From assembly GCA_028869975.1 (NCBI GenBank), contig JAGWQR010000003.1:1-9426 (forward strand): a stretch of DNA of 9,426 bases, given 5' to 3'. The notes under the pieces were generated by a model that saw only the letters and a program-made list of their open reading frames with translations, ran no database searches and was not told the DNA's origin. This stretch comes from Alphaproteobacteria bacterium. GTDB taxonomy: Bacteria; Pseudomonadota; Alphaproteobacteria; Sphingomonadales; Sphingomonadaceae. Below, one piece after another: positions 1-7,314 of the stretch. The number at the start of each line of letters is the position of its first letter. The first letter of the stretch is position 1. The position numbers and the translations under genes are program-made.

Positions 1-1758
1 ACCTGCGCGCGTGTCTGCCATTCGCCGACTGGTTACGGGTTGAAAACCACCTTCGGCACATCAGCGGGTACGCAGGATTTTGACTCGGTCGAGGATTGCG
101 ACGTGATGCTGGTCATCGGCGCGAACCCGACCGATGGTCATCCGGTCTTCGCCAGCCGGATGAAGCGGCGGTTGCGCGGGAAGGATGGCAAGCCGCCCGC
201 CAAACTCATCGTGGTTGATCCCCGCCGGATTGATCTGGTGCGCACGCCGCATGTTGAAGCGGCGCATCATCTCCCGCTTCGCCCCGGAACGAATGTCGCG
301 GTGCTGACTGCGCTCGCGCATGTCATCGTCACCGAAGGATTGGCCGATGTGGCGTTCATAAAAGAGCGTTGCGAATTGGACGAGTATCAGGATTGGGCGG
401 CGTTTGTGTCCGACCCCAAACGCTCTCCCGAAGCGACCGAGCCGCTGACCCGCGTTCCCGCCGCTGAATTGCGTGCGGCGGCAAGACTTTATGCCGCTGG
501 CCCAAATAGTGCGATTTATTATGGACTGGGTGTGACCGAGCATTCACAGGGCTCATCCACCGTGATGGCGATTGCCAACCTCGCGATGGCGTGCGGGATG
601 ATCGGGCGGCGCGGCGTAGGTGTGAATCCGTTGCGCGGCCAGAATAATGTGCAGGGCGCGTGCGATATGGGCAGCTTCCCGCATGAGCTTTCGGGCTATC
701 GCCATATTTCGGACAGCGCCGCACGCGCGCTGTTTGAGGGCGAATGGAATGTGGCGCTCGACCCCGAACCGGGCCTGCGCATTCCCAATATGCTCGACGC
801 CGCAACCGATGGCGTGTTCAAGGGCATCTATATTCAGGGCGAAGATATTCTCCAGTCCGATCCCGATACGCGCCATGTCTCGGCGGGGCTCGCAGCGATG
901 GAATGCGTGGTGGTGCATGATCTTTTCTTGAACGAAACCGCCAATTATGCGCATGTGTTCCTGCCCGGAAGCACGTTCCTTGAGAAGAACGGCACCTTCA
1001 CCAATGCAGAGCGCCGCATCCAGCTTGTCCGCAAGGTGATGTCGCCGGTGAACGGGTATGAGGATTGGGAGATTACGCAGGCGCTGGCACATGCGCTTGG
1101 GCTGGATTGGGCCTACACTCACCCCTCAGAGATCTTGGACGAGATTGCCCGTCTCACCCCAAGTTTTGCAGGCGTATCGTTCGCGCGGCTGGATACAGAA
1201 GGCTCGCTGCAATGGCCGGTAAACGCCGCAGCACCCGATGGCTCGCCCATCATGCACATTGATGGTTTTGTGCGCGGCAAAGGCAAGTTTGTCGTCACAG
1301 ACTATGTGCCGACTGACGAAAAAACCGGGCCGCGCTTCCCGCTGTTGCTCACGACCGGGCGGATTCTATCGCAATATAATGTCGGCGCACAAACAAGACG
1401 TACCGAAAATGTGGTGTGGCACGCACAGGATTTGCTCGAAATCCATCCGCTTGATGCTGAAAATCGCGGGCTGAAAGAAGGCGACTGGGTCAAGCTCACT
1501 TCGCGCGCCGGCGAAACCACGCTAAGGGTTAAAATTACCGAGCGTGTCGCGCCGGGCGTAGTTTACACCACCTTCCATCACCCGGCGACGCAGGCCAATG
1601 TTGTCACCACCGAATATAGCGACTGGGCGACCAACTGCCCCGAATATAAGGTGACAGCGGTGCAGGTCTCCCCCAGCAACGGCCCGACCGACTGGCAGGA
1701 AGATTATGAAGCACTGTCGAACCGCGCGCGGCGCATCGCGGCGATCCCAGCCGAATGA
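1..1758 (+). CDS. fdsA: NAD-dependent formate dehydrogenase, catalytic alpha subunit (5'-truncated by window edge)
   Basis: This is the catalytic subunit of a soluble, NAD-linked molybdenum formate dehydrogenase, which oxidises formate to CO2 and passes electrons through Fe-S clusters to the flavin subunit. The reading frame is open from base 1, so the gene begins outside the window. The 585 visible residues are the molybdopterin part; full FdsA is roughly 950 residues, so the N-terminal ferredoxin-like Fe-S domains are missing. The first codons read TCARVCHSPTGYGL: the Cys at 16-18 is the expected Mo ligand (a Cys TGC codon, not a selenocysteine TGA) and the His at 19-21 its catalytic partner. 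The conserved VNPLRGQNNVQGACDMG segment follows, with the active-site Arg at 634-636. Near the C terminus, from about 1340 (GRILSQYN) to 1670, lies the cofactor dinucleotide-binding domain. The stop overlaps fdsD by ATGA. The upstream neighbours are probably fdsG and fdsB, but they are not seen. Confidence 0.97.
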   Translation, partial: TCARVCHSPTGYGLKTTFGTSAGTQDFDSVEDCDVMLVIGANPTDGHPVFASRMKRRLRGKDGKPPAKLIVVDPRRIDLVRTPHVEAAHHLPLRPGTNVAVLTALAHVIVTEGLADVAFIKERCELDEYQDWAAFVSDPKRSPEATEPLTRVPAAELRAAARLYAAGPNSAIYYGLGVTEHSQGSSTVMAIANLAMACGMIGRRGVGVNPLRGQNNVQGACDMGSFPHELSGYRHISDSAARALFEGEWNVALDPEPGLRIPNMLDAATDGVFKGIYIQGEDILQSDPDTRHVSAGLAAMECVVVHDLFLNETANYAHVFLPGSTFLEKNGTFTNAERRIQLVRKVMSPVNGYEDWEITQALAHALGLDWAYTHPSEILDEIARLTPSFAGVSFARLDTEGSLQWPVNAAAPDGSPIMHIDGFVRGKGKFVVTDYVPTDEKTGPRFPLLLTTGRILSQYNVGAQTRRTENVVWHAQDLLEIHPLDAENRGLKEGDWVKLTSRAGETTLRVKITERVAPGVVYTTFHHPATQANVVTTEYSDWATNCPEYKVTAVQVSPSNGPTDWQEDYEALSNRARRIAAIPAE

Positions 1759-1949
1759 CCTCGCTCGACAAGCTCATTATGATGGCCAACCAGATCGCCG
1801 CCAATCTCGCACATGAGCCTGATCCGGTGGCAGCAACGAAGCAGCATATCATCGATTTCTGGGACCCACGCATGAAGGCGATGATTAAAGCCTATGCCGG
1901 CGATCATCTGAACGACACTGCACGCGCAGCGGTGGCGCAACTTGGCTGA
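1755..1949 (+). CDS. fdsD: Formate dehydrogenase delta subunit
   Basis: This 64-residue protein matches the small delta subunit of NAD-linked formate dehydrogenases. It has an N-terminal DKLIMMANQIAANLAHEPDP helix, then the family's hallmark HIxxFWDPRMKAMI segment (about residues 30-45), then an LNDTARAAVAQL tail. FdsD is an accessory subunit required for assembly or activity of the FdsGBA complex in some species; its exact role is unsettled. The ATG overlaps the fdsA stop as ATGA and no good Shine-Dalgarno sequence precedes it, so translation is probably coupled to fdsA. Its 3' end overlaps the fdhD start by 8 bases. It is soluble, with no signal peptide or cysteine. The call rests on the FWxPRM motif, the size and the position directly after fdsA. 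Confidence 0.92.
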   Translation: MTSLDKLIMMANQIAANLAHEPDPVAATKQHIIDFWDPRMKAMIKAYAGDHLNDTARAAVAQLG

Positions 1950-2730
1950 ACCTGCTGGACTGAGGACTATACCCGCCGTCATCATCAGACCAGATGGGCG
2001 CACGCGCGGCACCCGCGCACTGCCCGTTGAAGCGCCCATCGCCATCGAGTTCAACGGGATTGGCTACGCAGTAATGATGGCGACACCTATCGATTTGGAG
2101 GATTTTGGAGTCGGTTTTGCCCTGTCTGAGCGAATTGTCGCGCGCGCCGATGCTATCAAGGCTGTCGAGGCGCATGAAACCGCGCAAGGCTGGCTGCTGC
2201 GCATTCAGATCGCGCAAAGCGCCGTCGCCCCGATGATCGAGCGGGTGCGTGTGCGCGTGTCGGAATCGGGTTGCGGGCTGTGCGGGCTAGAAAATCTGCA
2301 ACAGGTCAACCGGCCACTTCCCCCGGTGACTGCGCGTATCGACGTCCCTGATATCGCCCTGTTTTCAGCGCTGGCGGCTTTACGGGCGCACCAGCTACTC
2401 AATGCCGCGACCGGCGGCGCGCATGTTGCCGCCTTCTGCGACACACAAGGCGACATTCTCCATGCCCGGGAAGATGTAGGCCGTCATTGCGCACTTGATA
2501 AGCTCATCGGTGCCCTCGCGCGTGCGCAAATCTGCACAGCGACAGGTTTTTTCCTGCTCTCGTCGCGCTGCTCGTATGAACTCGTCGAAAAAACGGTGAT
2601 CGCCCGTTGCCCGCTACTGGTCACCATATCCACAGCAACGACGCTTGCCAGTACACGCGCCAAACAGGCAGGTTTAAGGCTGGTCGTGCTGGCACGCGCC
2701 GATGCGATGCTCGACATTGCGCCAGAGTGA
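1942..2730 (+). CDS. fdhD: Formate dehydrogenase accessory sulfurtransferase FdhD (FdsC)
   Basis: FdhD-family proteins carry sulfur from a cysteine desulfurase to the bis-MGD molybdenum cofactor, which must be sulfurated for formate dehydrogenase to work. The protein is 262 residues, normal for the family. Visible hallmarks are LPVEAPIAIEFNG (28-39), MMATPIDLEDFGVGFALSE (45-63), the sulfur-transfer CGLC pair (C111 and C114), REDVGRHCALDK (176-187) and SSRCSYELVEK followed by STATTLA. The start is TTG at 1942, preceded by GGTGG at 1931-1935. An in-frame TGA at 1909-1911 bounds the frame, and no other ATG, GTG or TTG lies before residue 45, which is already inside the conserved core. It overlaps fdsD by 8 bases, so it is co-translated with the formate dehydrogenase. 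One oddity is Cys183, where the family usually has Asn (RHNAxDK); a second extra Cys sits in SSRCSYE, where E. coli has Ala. Confidence 0.95.
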   Translation: MAEPAGLRTIPAVIIRPDGRTRGTRALPVEAPIAIEFNGIGYAVMMATPIDLEDFGVGFALSERIVARADAIKAVEAHETAQGWLLRIQIAQSAVAPMIERVRVRVSESGCGLCGLENLQQVNRPLPPVTARIDVPDIALFSALAALRAHQLLNAATGGAHVAAFCDTQGDILHAREDVGRHCALDKLIGALARAQICTATGFFLLSSRCSYELVEKTVIARCPLLVTISTATTLASTRAKQAGLRLVVLARADAMLDIAPE

Positions 2731-2739
2731 TTCCTGTGT

Positions 2740-3048
2740 TCAGTTTTGAGTATCGCAAATCTCGCACAGCGCGTGGATGATCGCGCTCACGGCCGGGTCT
2801 TTGAGCCGGTACCAGCGGGTTTGCGCCTCCGAGCGGATCGCGACAACATCCTCCTCGCGCAGCATGGCCAGATGCTGCGAGACCGAGGATTGCGACAGTC
2901 CCGAAAGCTCGGTCAGGCCGCTGACCGAGACCTCGCCATCATCAAGTCGGCACAGCATGAGCAGTCGCTCGGGGTGGCTCATCACTTTGAGTTTGTGCGC
3001 CATCTGTGCGGCATTGGATTTGAGCGCGGAGCTGTCCCTTTGTTTCAT
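2740..3048 (-). CDS. ArsR/SmtB-family repressor, BigR/SqrR/YgaV-like thiol-switch type
   Basis: This 102-residue winged-helix repressor has the typical ArsR layout: LKVMSHPERLLMLCRL (20-35), a helix-turn-helix with LSQSSVSQHLAMLREEDVV (51-69) and a wing ending RSEAQTRWYRLKD (72-84). The classical alpha-3 ELCVCD metal site is absent. Instead Cys33 lies in MLCRL and Cys95 and Cys98 in the C-terminal helix (ALCEIC). Cys33 with one of the tail cysteines corresponds to the dithiol pair of BigR and SqrR, which forms a disulfide or polysulfide bridge and releases DNA when sulfide or persulfide rises. It is the last gene of the minus-strand operon. Its ATG overlaps the RND stop (ATGA), but it also has its own strong Shine-Dalgarno, AGGAGG (CCTCCT at 3053-3058), 4 bases upstream. 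It probably represses its own operon and perhaps the divergent channel gene. The sulfur-sensing role is inferred from cysteine placement and the rhodanese neighbour; another ligand is possible. Confidence 0.94.
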   Translation of the reverse strand: MKQRDSSALKSNAAQMAHKLKVMSHPERLLMLCRLDDGEVSVSGLTELSGLSQSSVSQHLAMLREEDVVAIRSEAQTRWYRLKDPAVSAIIHALCEICDTQN

Positions 3049-6000
3049 GCGGCCTCCTGAGGCAGGGGTACGCCGTCATCACGCAGCACGATATAAATGG
3101 CCGGGATGACAAGCACGGTCAGCAGGGTAGACGACGCCAGCCCGAACAGCAGCGAGATCGCCAGCCCCTGGAAAATCGGATCGGTCAGGATTACACTCGC
3201 GCCGATCATCGCCGCGGCGGCGGTGAGCGCAATCGGCTTGACGCGAATCATCCCCGCCTCGAGCAACACCGCCCGCAGTGGCTTGCCAGGCGCGCGCGCA
3301 TGGCGGATGAAATCCACAAGCAGAATCGAGTTGCGCACGATGATCCCGGCAAGGGCAATAAAGCCGATCATCGAGGTCGCGGTGAACGGCGCACCGAAGA
3401 GGATATGGCCGAGGACAATCCCCACCAGCGTCAGCGGCACCGGGGTCAGGATCACCAGCGGCAGCTTGAACGAGCCGAACTGGCCAACCACGAGCACATA
3501 AATCCCGAGCAGCGCGACCATGAACGCCGCGCCCATATCACGGAAGGTCACCCAGGTGATTTCCCATTCGCCATCCCACAGCAGGCTGGGGTGGCTTTCA
3601 TCATCGGGCTGGCCATGAAGCAGGATGTCGGGCTTTGCGAGGCCATGCCCACGCCAGTCATAATCGCCGATCGCCTGATCGACCGCCAGCATACCATAAA
3701 TCGGCGCTTCATAGCGACCAGCCAGTTCGGCCGTCACCATGGTGGCACCGCGCCCATCACGCCGGTAGAACATCTGTCCGCCCTGTTCGGCGCGTACATT
3801 GACCAGCTCGCCCAGTGGTAGAAGCTGGCCGCCAGCGGCTGCCGCAACCGGGGTTGCCGCGAGCGCCCCCGACCAGTTGCGCTGCCCCTGATCCAGACCC
3901 ATCTCAATCGGGAGGACATCACGCCCCTCGCCGCGCGGGACATAGCCCAGCACCGAATCGCCCATCAGCGCACCGATACTGTCATAAACCTGTTTCTCCG
4001 AAACGCCATATTGATCGAGTTTGGCGCGATCGGGCACCAGCCGGATTGTCGGACGCGGCAACCCGAAGCTGTTATCGACATCGACAATATATGGCACCGT
4101 CTTGAAAATCTTCTCGACCTCAAGCGCGGTGGCGCGGCGGCTGCCCTCATCCGGCCCGTAGATTTCGGCGAGCAAGGTCGCGAGCACCGGCGGCCCCGGC
4201 GGGGTTTCAACCACCTTGATTGAGCCGCCGGGCGGCAGCGCGATATGGCTCAACCGTTGGCGCAGATCGACCGCCACCGCGTGACTCGCACGCGAACGCT
4301 CGCTTTTGTCCTTCAGGCTGACCATCAGATCACCCTGATTGGGCTGCGCACGCAAGAAATAATGCCGCACCAGCCCGTTGAAATTGAACGGGGCGGAGGT
4401 GCCCGCATAAGCCTCCATCGCCGCGACTTCAGGCACGGCGCGCGCCGCCGCCGCCGCCTGCTCCAGCACGCTCGAGGTCGCCTCAAGGCTGGTGCCGGCG
4501 GGCATATCGAGCACAAGCTGCACCTCACTCTTATTATCAAACGGGAGCAGCTTGACCGTCACCGCCTTGAAATAGAACATCGAGCAGGCGATGAGCGTCG
4601 CCACGCCAACCCCGAGCAAAAAGCGCCAGGCACTGCCGCGCGTCGCGATGATCCGCTTGGCGAAACGCGCATAAAAAGCGCCCAGCTTGCCACCATGCGC
4701 ACTTTCATGCTCATGCGCGCTCATCAGCGCCGAGCGGGCGAAGCGGATCATCAGCCAGGGCGCGATGATGACCGCCACAAAGAAGGAAAACAGCATCGCT
4801 GCCGAAGCGTTAACCGGAATCGGTGCCATATACGGCCCCATCAACCCCGATACGAACAGCATCGGCAGCAGCGCCGCCACCACGGTCAGCGTTGCGACAA
4901 TCGTCGGGTTGCCGACCTCGGCCACTGCATCCACGGCCGCATCAATCCGGCTGCGGCCATCGCACATCGCCCAGTGGCGCGCGATATTCTCGATCATCAC
5001 AATCGCGTCATCAACCAGAATGCCGATCGAGAAAATCAGCGCGAACAGGCTGACCCGATTGATCGTGAAGCCCATGATCTTACTCGCAAACATGGTGAGC
5101 AAAATGGTCGTGGGGATAACGATGGCGGTCACGCCTGCCTCACGCCAGCCGATCGCAAAGCCGATCAGCAGCACAATCGACACGGTGGCGAGCGCCAGAT
5201 GCTCGATCAGTTCATTAGCCTTGTCGTTGGCGGTGGCGCCATAATCGCGCGTCACCGCAACATTGACACTATCCGGAATCAGGCTGCCTTTGAGCAGTTT
5301 GACCCGGCTGAGCACATCTTGAGAGACCGTAACTGCATTTGCGCCCGCGCGTTTGGCAATCGCCAGGCTGACGGCAGGGCTCATCACCCAGCTGGCCTTG
5401 CTATCGTGCGCCCAGCGCCAGCTCCGCGCCTGATCCTGGCTTGGTGCCTGAATTATATGCGCGACATCCGACAGCAGCACCGGCGTACCCGTTGCGCTGC
5501 GCACGATGATATTTTGTAACTCTTGTAAATCTGACAATGGCTGGCCGGCCGTAACATTCACTTGTGCGCCGGCTTCACGCATCTGCCCTGCCGGAAAGGC
5601 GCGATTGGCCTGACTAATTGCCCCGATCAGATTGGATAGCGGCACATGTTGCGCGGCCAGTTGGGCCGGATCGGGCACCACGCGCAGCGCCTCACGCTGG
5701 CCGCCGACGATGAACGTCAGCCCGACATTATCCACCTTGGCGATTTCAGTGCGCAGCTTGCTCGCCTGATCGTAGAGCGACTGATCGTTCCATACGCCCG
5801 GGGCATTGGGCTGTGGCGTTAATGTCAGAACCACTATCGGCACATCATTGATACCGCGAATCGTGACTTGCGGCGGTGGAATCCCCACCGGAATCCGGTC
5901 GAGATTGGCCGCGAGCTTTTCGTTGATGCGTGTGATCGCAACTTCTGGATCGGTGCCAACATTGAAGCGTGCCGTCACCAGCACGCCGTTATCCTGCGCC

Positions 6001-6263
6001 GTAGTATAGACATGCTCGACCCCGCTCAGGCTCTTGACGATCGTTTCGAGCGGCTTGGCCGCCAGCTCAACCGAATCTGCGGCAGACAGGCCCGGCGTCG
6101 CCACCCGGATGTCGACCATCGGCACCGAGATTTGCGGCTCTTCCTCACGCGGGATCGTAATGGTCGAAATCAAACCGACGATGATTGCCGCCAGCAGGAA
6201 CAGCGGCGTGAGCGGTGATCTGATTGTGGCGCGGGTAATCCGCCCGGAGATGCCAAGCTTCAT
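3045..6263 (-). CDS. RND-family efflux transporter permease (AcrB-like, inner membrane)
   Basis: At 1072 residues this is a complete RND pump, the proton-driven inner-membrane part of a tripartite efflux complex. The usual duplicated plan is visible: TM1 (about 17-37), a large periplasmic loop (38-355), TM2-TM6 (about 357-506), TM7 (about 545-562), a second periplasmic loop (563-905) and TM8-TM12 (about 909-1058). The signature PREEEPQISVP follows TM1. TM4 carries the proton-relay pair Asp418-Asp419 (ILVDDAIVMIEN), matching AcrB Asp407 and Asp408. In TM10 the AcrB Lys940 position is Arg977 (GIIVRNSILLVDF). The start overlaps the membrane-fusion gene stop by ATGA and has no strong Shine-Dalgarno, so translation is probably coupled; the stop overlaps the repressor start in the same way. 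It is HAE-1-like rather than CusA-like: I see no methionine-cluster metal relay. The substrate cannot be read from sequence; context suggests a sulfur-related or thiol-reactive compound. Confidence 0.97.
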   Translation of the reverse strand: MKLGISGRITRATIRSPLTPLFLLAAIIVGLISTITIPREEEPQISVPMVDIRVATPGLSAADSVELAAKPLETIVKSLSGVEHVYTTAQDNGVLVTARFNVGTDPEVAITRINEKLAANLDRIPVGIPPPQVTIRGINDVPIVVLTLTPQPNAPGVWNDQSLYDQASKLRTEIAKVDNVGLTFIVGGQREALRVVPDPAQLAAQHVPLSNLIGAISQANRAFPAGQMREAGAQVNVTAGQPLSDLQELQNIIVRSATGTPVLLSDVAHIIQAPSQDQARSWRWAHDSKASWVMSPAVSLAIAKRAGANAVTVSQDVLSRVKLLKGSLIPDSVNVAVTRDYGATANDKANELIEHLALATVSIVLLIGFAIGWREAGVTAIVIPTTILLTMFASKIMGFTINRVSLFALIFSIGILVDDAIVMIENIARHWAMCDGRSRIDAAVDAVAEVGNPTIVATLTVVAALLPMLFVSGLMGPYMAPIPVNASAAMLFSFFVAVIIAPWLMIRFARSALMSAHEHESAHGGKLGAFYARFAKRIIATRGSAWRFLLGVGVATLIACSMFYFKAVTVKLLPFDNKSEVQLVLDMPAGTSLEATSSVLEQAAAAARAVPEVAAMEAYAGTSAPFNFNGLVRHYFLRAQPNQGDLMVSLKDKSERSRASHAVAVDLRQRLSHIALPPGGSIKVVETPPGPPVLATLLAEIYGPDEGSRRATALEVEKIFKTVPYIVDVDNSFGLPRPTIRLVPDRAKLDQYGVSEKQVYDSIGALMGDSVLGYVPRGEGRDVLPIEMGLDQGQRNWSGALAATPVAAAAGGQLLPLGELVNVRAEQGGQMFYRRDGRGATMVTAELAGRYEAPIYGMLAVDQAIGDYDWRGHGLAKPDILLHGQPDDESHPSLLWDGEWEITWVTFRDMGAAFMVALLGIYVLVVGQFGSFKLPLVILTPVPLTLVGIVLGHILFGAPFTATSMIGFIALAGIIVRNSILLVDFIRHARAPGKPLRAVLLEAGMIRVKPIALTAAAAMIGASVILTDPIFQGLAISLLFGLASSTLLTVLVIPAIYIVLRDDGVPLPQEAA

Positions 6264-7285
6264 GGGCGATGACCCGGATTGGCAACTCCGATCAGCGTGT
6301 CACCAGCGCTGACCCCGGAGAGAATTTCACGCACGGCACCCTCGGCGGGTGCGGTCTGCACCGGCACGGCGCTGGCGCTGCCATCCTTGCCCAGTATCGT
6401 CACATAATCGAGGCCGTACCGGGTCGTGATATAACTGGCGGGCACCAGCAGCGCGGTGCGTATCCCCGCCGCCACTCTGGCCGCAACCCGCTGCCCGATA
6501 AAATGACTGTCCAGCCCCGGCACATTAACATCGGCGCTGAGCAGCCCGGTCTGCACATCGGGATAGATTTTGGCAATCGTGCCGCTTGCCGCGAGCCCAT
6601 CCGGTCTGGTCAGCAGCACGCGCCCGCCAACCGCCACCTTTCCGGCCAGCGTCTCGGGCATATGCAGACGCAGCACCACCGGCCCCGCCGTTATCTCTGC
6701 AATCGCCATGCCGGGCGAAACGGGTGATCCGGCCGGCACATCGGCCCTCAGCACACGGCCATTCGCCGGCGCAATCAGCGCGCCCTGCCCCGCCATGGCG
6801 TTGACCGAAGCTTGCTGCGCACGCGCCGCACTGATCTGTGCCGCAGAGGCCTTGGCTGCCGCTTCTGCCTGATCGAGCCGCGCCTTGGCGTAAACCCCGT
6901 TCTGATAGAGAAAGCGTACGCGTTCCAATTCAGCCTGTGCGGCATTAGCCTGCGCTGAGGCGGCGGCCGCCTGCGCACCATAGGCACCCGCCTGATAGCC
7001 AAGCTGGCTGTCCGTGACCCGCCCGATCACCTGCCCCCGGTGCACAATATCTCCGGCGCGAACACTCAGCGACGAGAGAATACCGGGAATGCGCGCAAAA
7101 ACCTGCGCCTGATCGACTGTCGCCACTTCGGCACTTACATCCTGCAAGTCGGTTGTCTGGCTTGAGGCAAGCGTCAGCCTTGGCCCGGACAGGGCCTGCA
7201 CGGGCTGGGTCGTGGCGGTATCCGAACCCCCGCACGCCACGAGCGGCAGCGCCAGCAAGGTCAGTGGCAATAATGTCGCGCGCAT
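6260..7285 (-). CDS. RND efflux periplasmic adaptor (membrane-fusion lipoprotein, HlyD/AcrA type)
   Basis: This adaptor bridges the RND pump and the outer-membrane channel. I chose the third of three tandem ATGs (7291, 7288, 7285) because AGGGAG on the minus strand then lies 7 bases upstream; the product is 341 residues. The frame stays open to 7441, but that extension lies inside the rhodanese gene and would bury the signal peptide. From the chosen start, MRATLLPLTLLALPLVAC is a lipoprotein signal with lipobox LVAC, so Cys18 is the lipidated residue. Next come the first half of the lipoyl-like domain (about 58-88), an Ala/Gln-rich coiled-coil hairpin (about 95-163, with RVRFLYQNGVYAKARLDQAEA), the second lipoyl half (APANGRVLRADVPAGSPV, about 172-190), a beta-barrel (about 200-270) and a membrane-proximal domain to the end. 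It lies 29 bases after the rhodanese stop and overlaps the pump gene by ATGA. Confidence 0.95.
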   Translation of the reverse strand: MRATLLPLTLLALPLVACGGSDTATTQPVQALSGPRLTLASSQTTDLQDVSAEVATVDQAQVFARIPGILSSLSVRAGDIVHRGQVIGRVTDSQLGYQAGAYGAQAAAASAQANAAQAELERVRFLYQNGVYAKARLDQAEAAAKASAAQISAARAQQASVNAMAGQGALIAPANGRVLRADVPAGSPVSPGMAIAEITAGPVVLRLHMPETLAGKVAVGGRVLLTRPDGLAASGTIAKIYPDVQTGLLSADVNVPGLDSHFIGQRVAARVAAGIRTALLVPASYITTRYGLDYVTILGKDGSASAVPVQTAPAEGAVREILSGVSAGDTLIGVANPGHRP

Positions 7286-7314
7286 CATCATTCTCCCTAG
7301 AGGCCCTTCTCCGT

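Noticed and set aside
16..21. Possible selenocysteine formate dehydrogenase
   Set aside because: The Mo-ligand codon is TGC (Cys) followed by CAT (His), and no in-frame TGA occurs before the stop.
553..1122. Minus-strand open frame of 189 codons under fdsA
   Set aside because: It is a shadow frame: the plus strand encodes a continuous, conserved formate dehydrogenase sequence throughout, and the antisense product has no family features.
2740..3048. ArsR protein as an arsenic, cadmium or zinc resistance regulator
   Set aside because: The alpha-3 ELCVCD-type metal motif is missing and no arsenic or metal resistance gene is nearby; the cysteine placement fits the BigR/SqrR group better.
4245..5519. 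Long plus-strand open frame (424 codons) opposite the RND pump gene
   Set aside because: The product is extremely rich in Arg, His, Gln and Asp with no recognisable domain. This is typical of the antisense frame of a GC-rich gene, and the minus-strand frame is an unmistakable RND pump.
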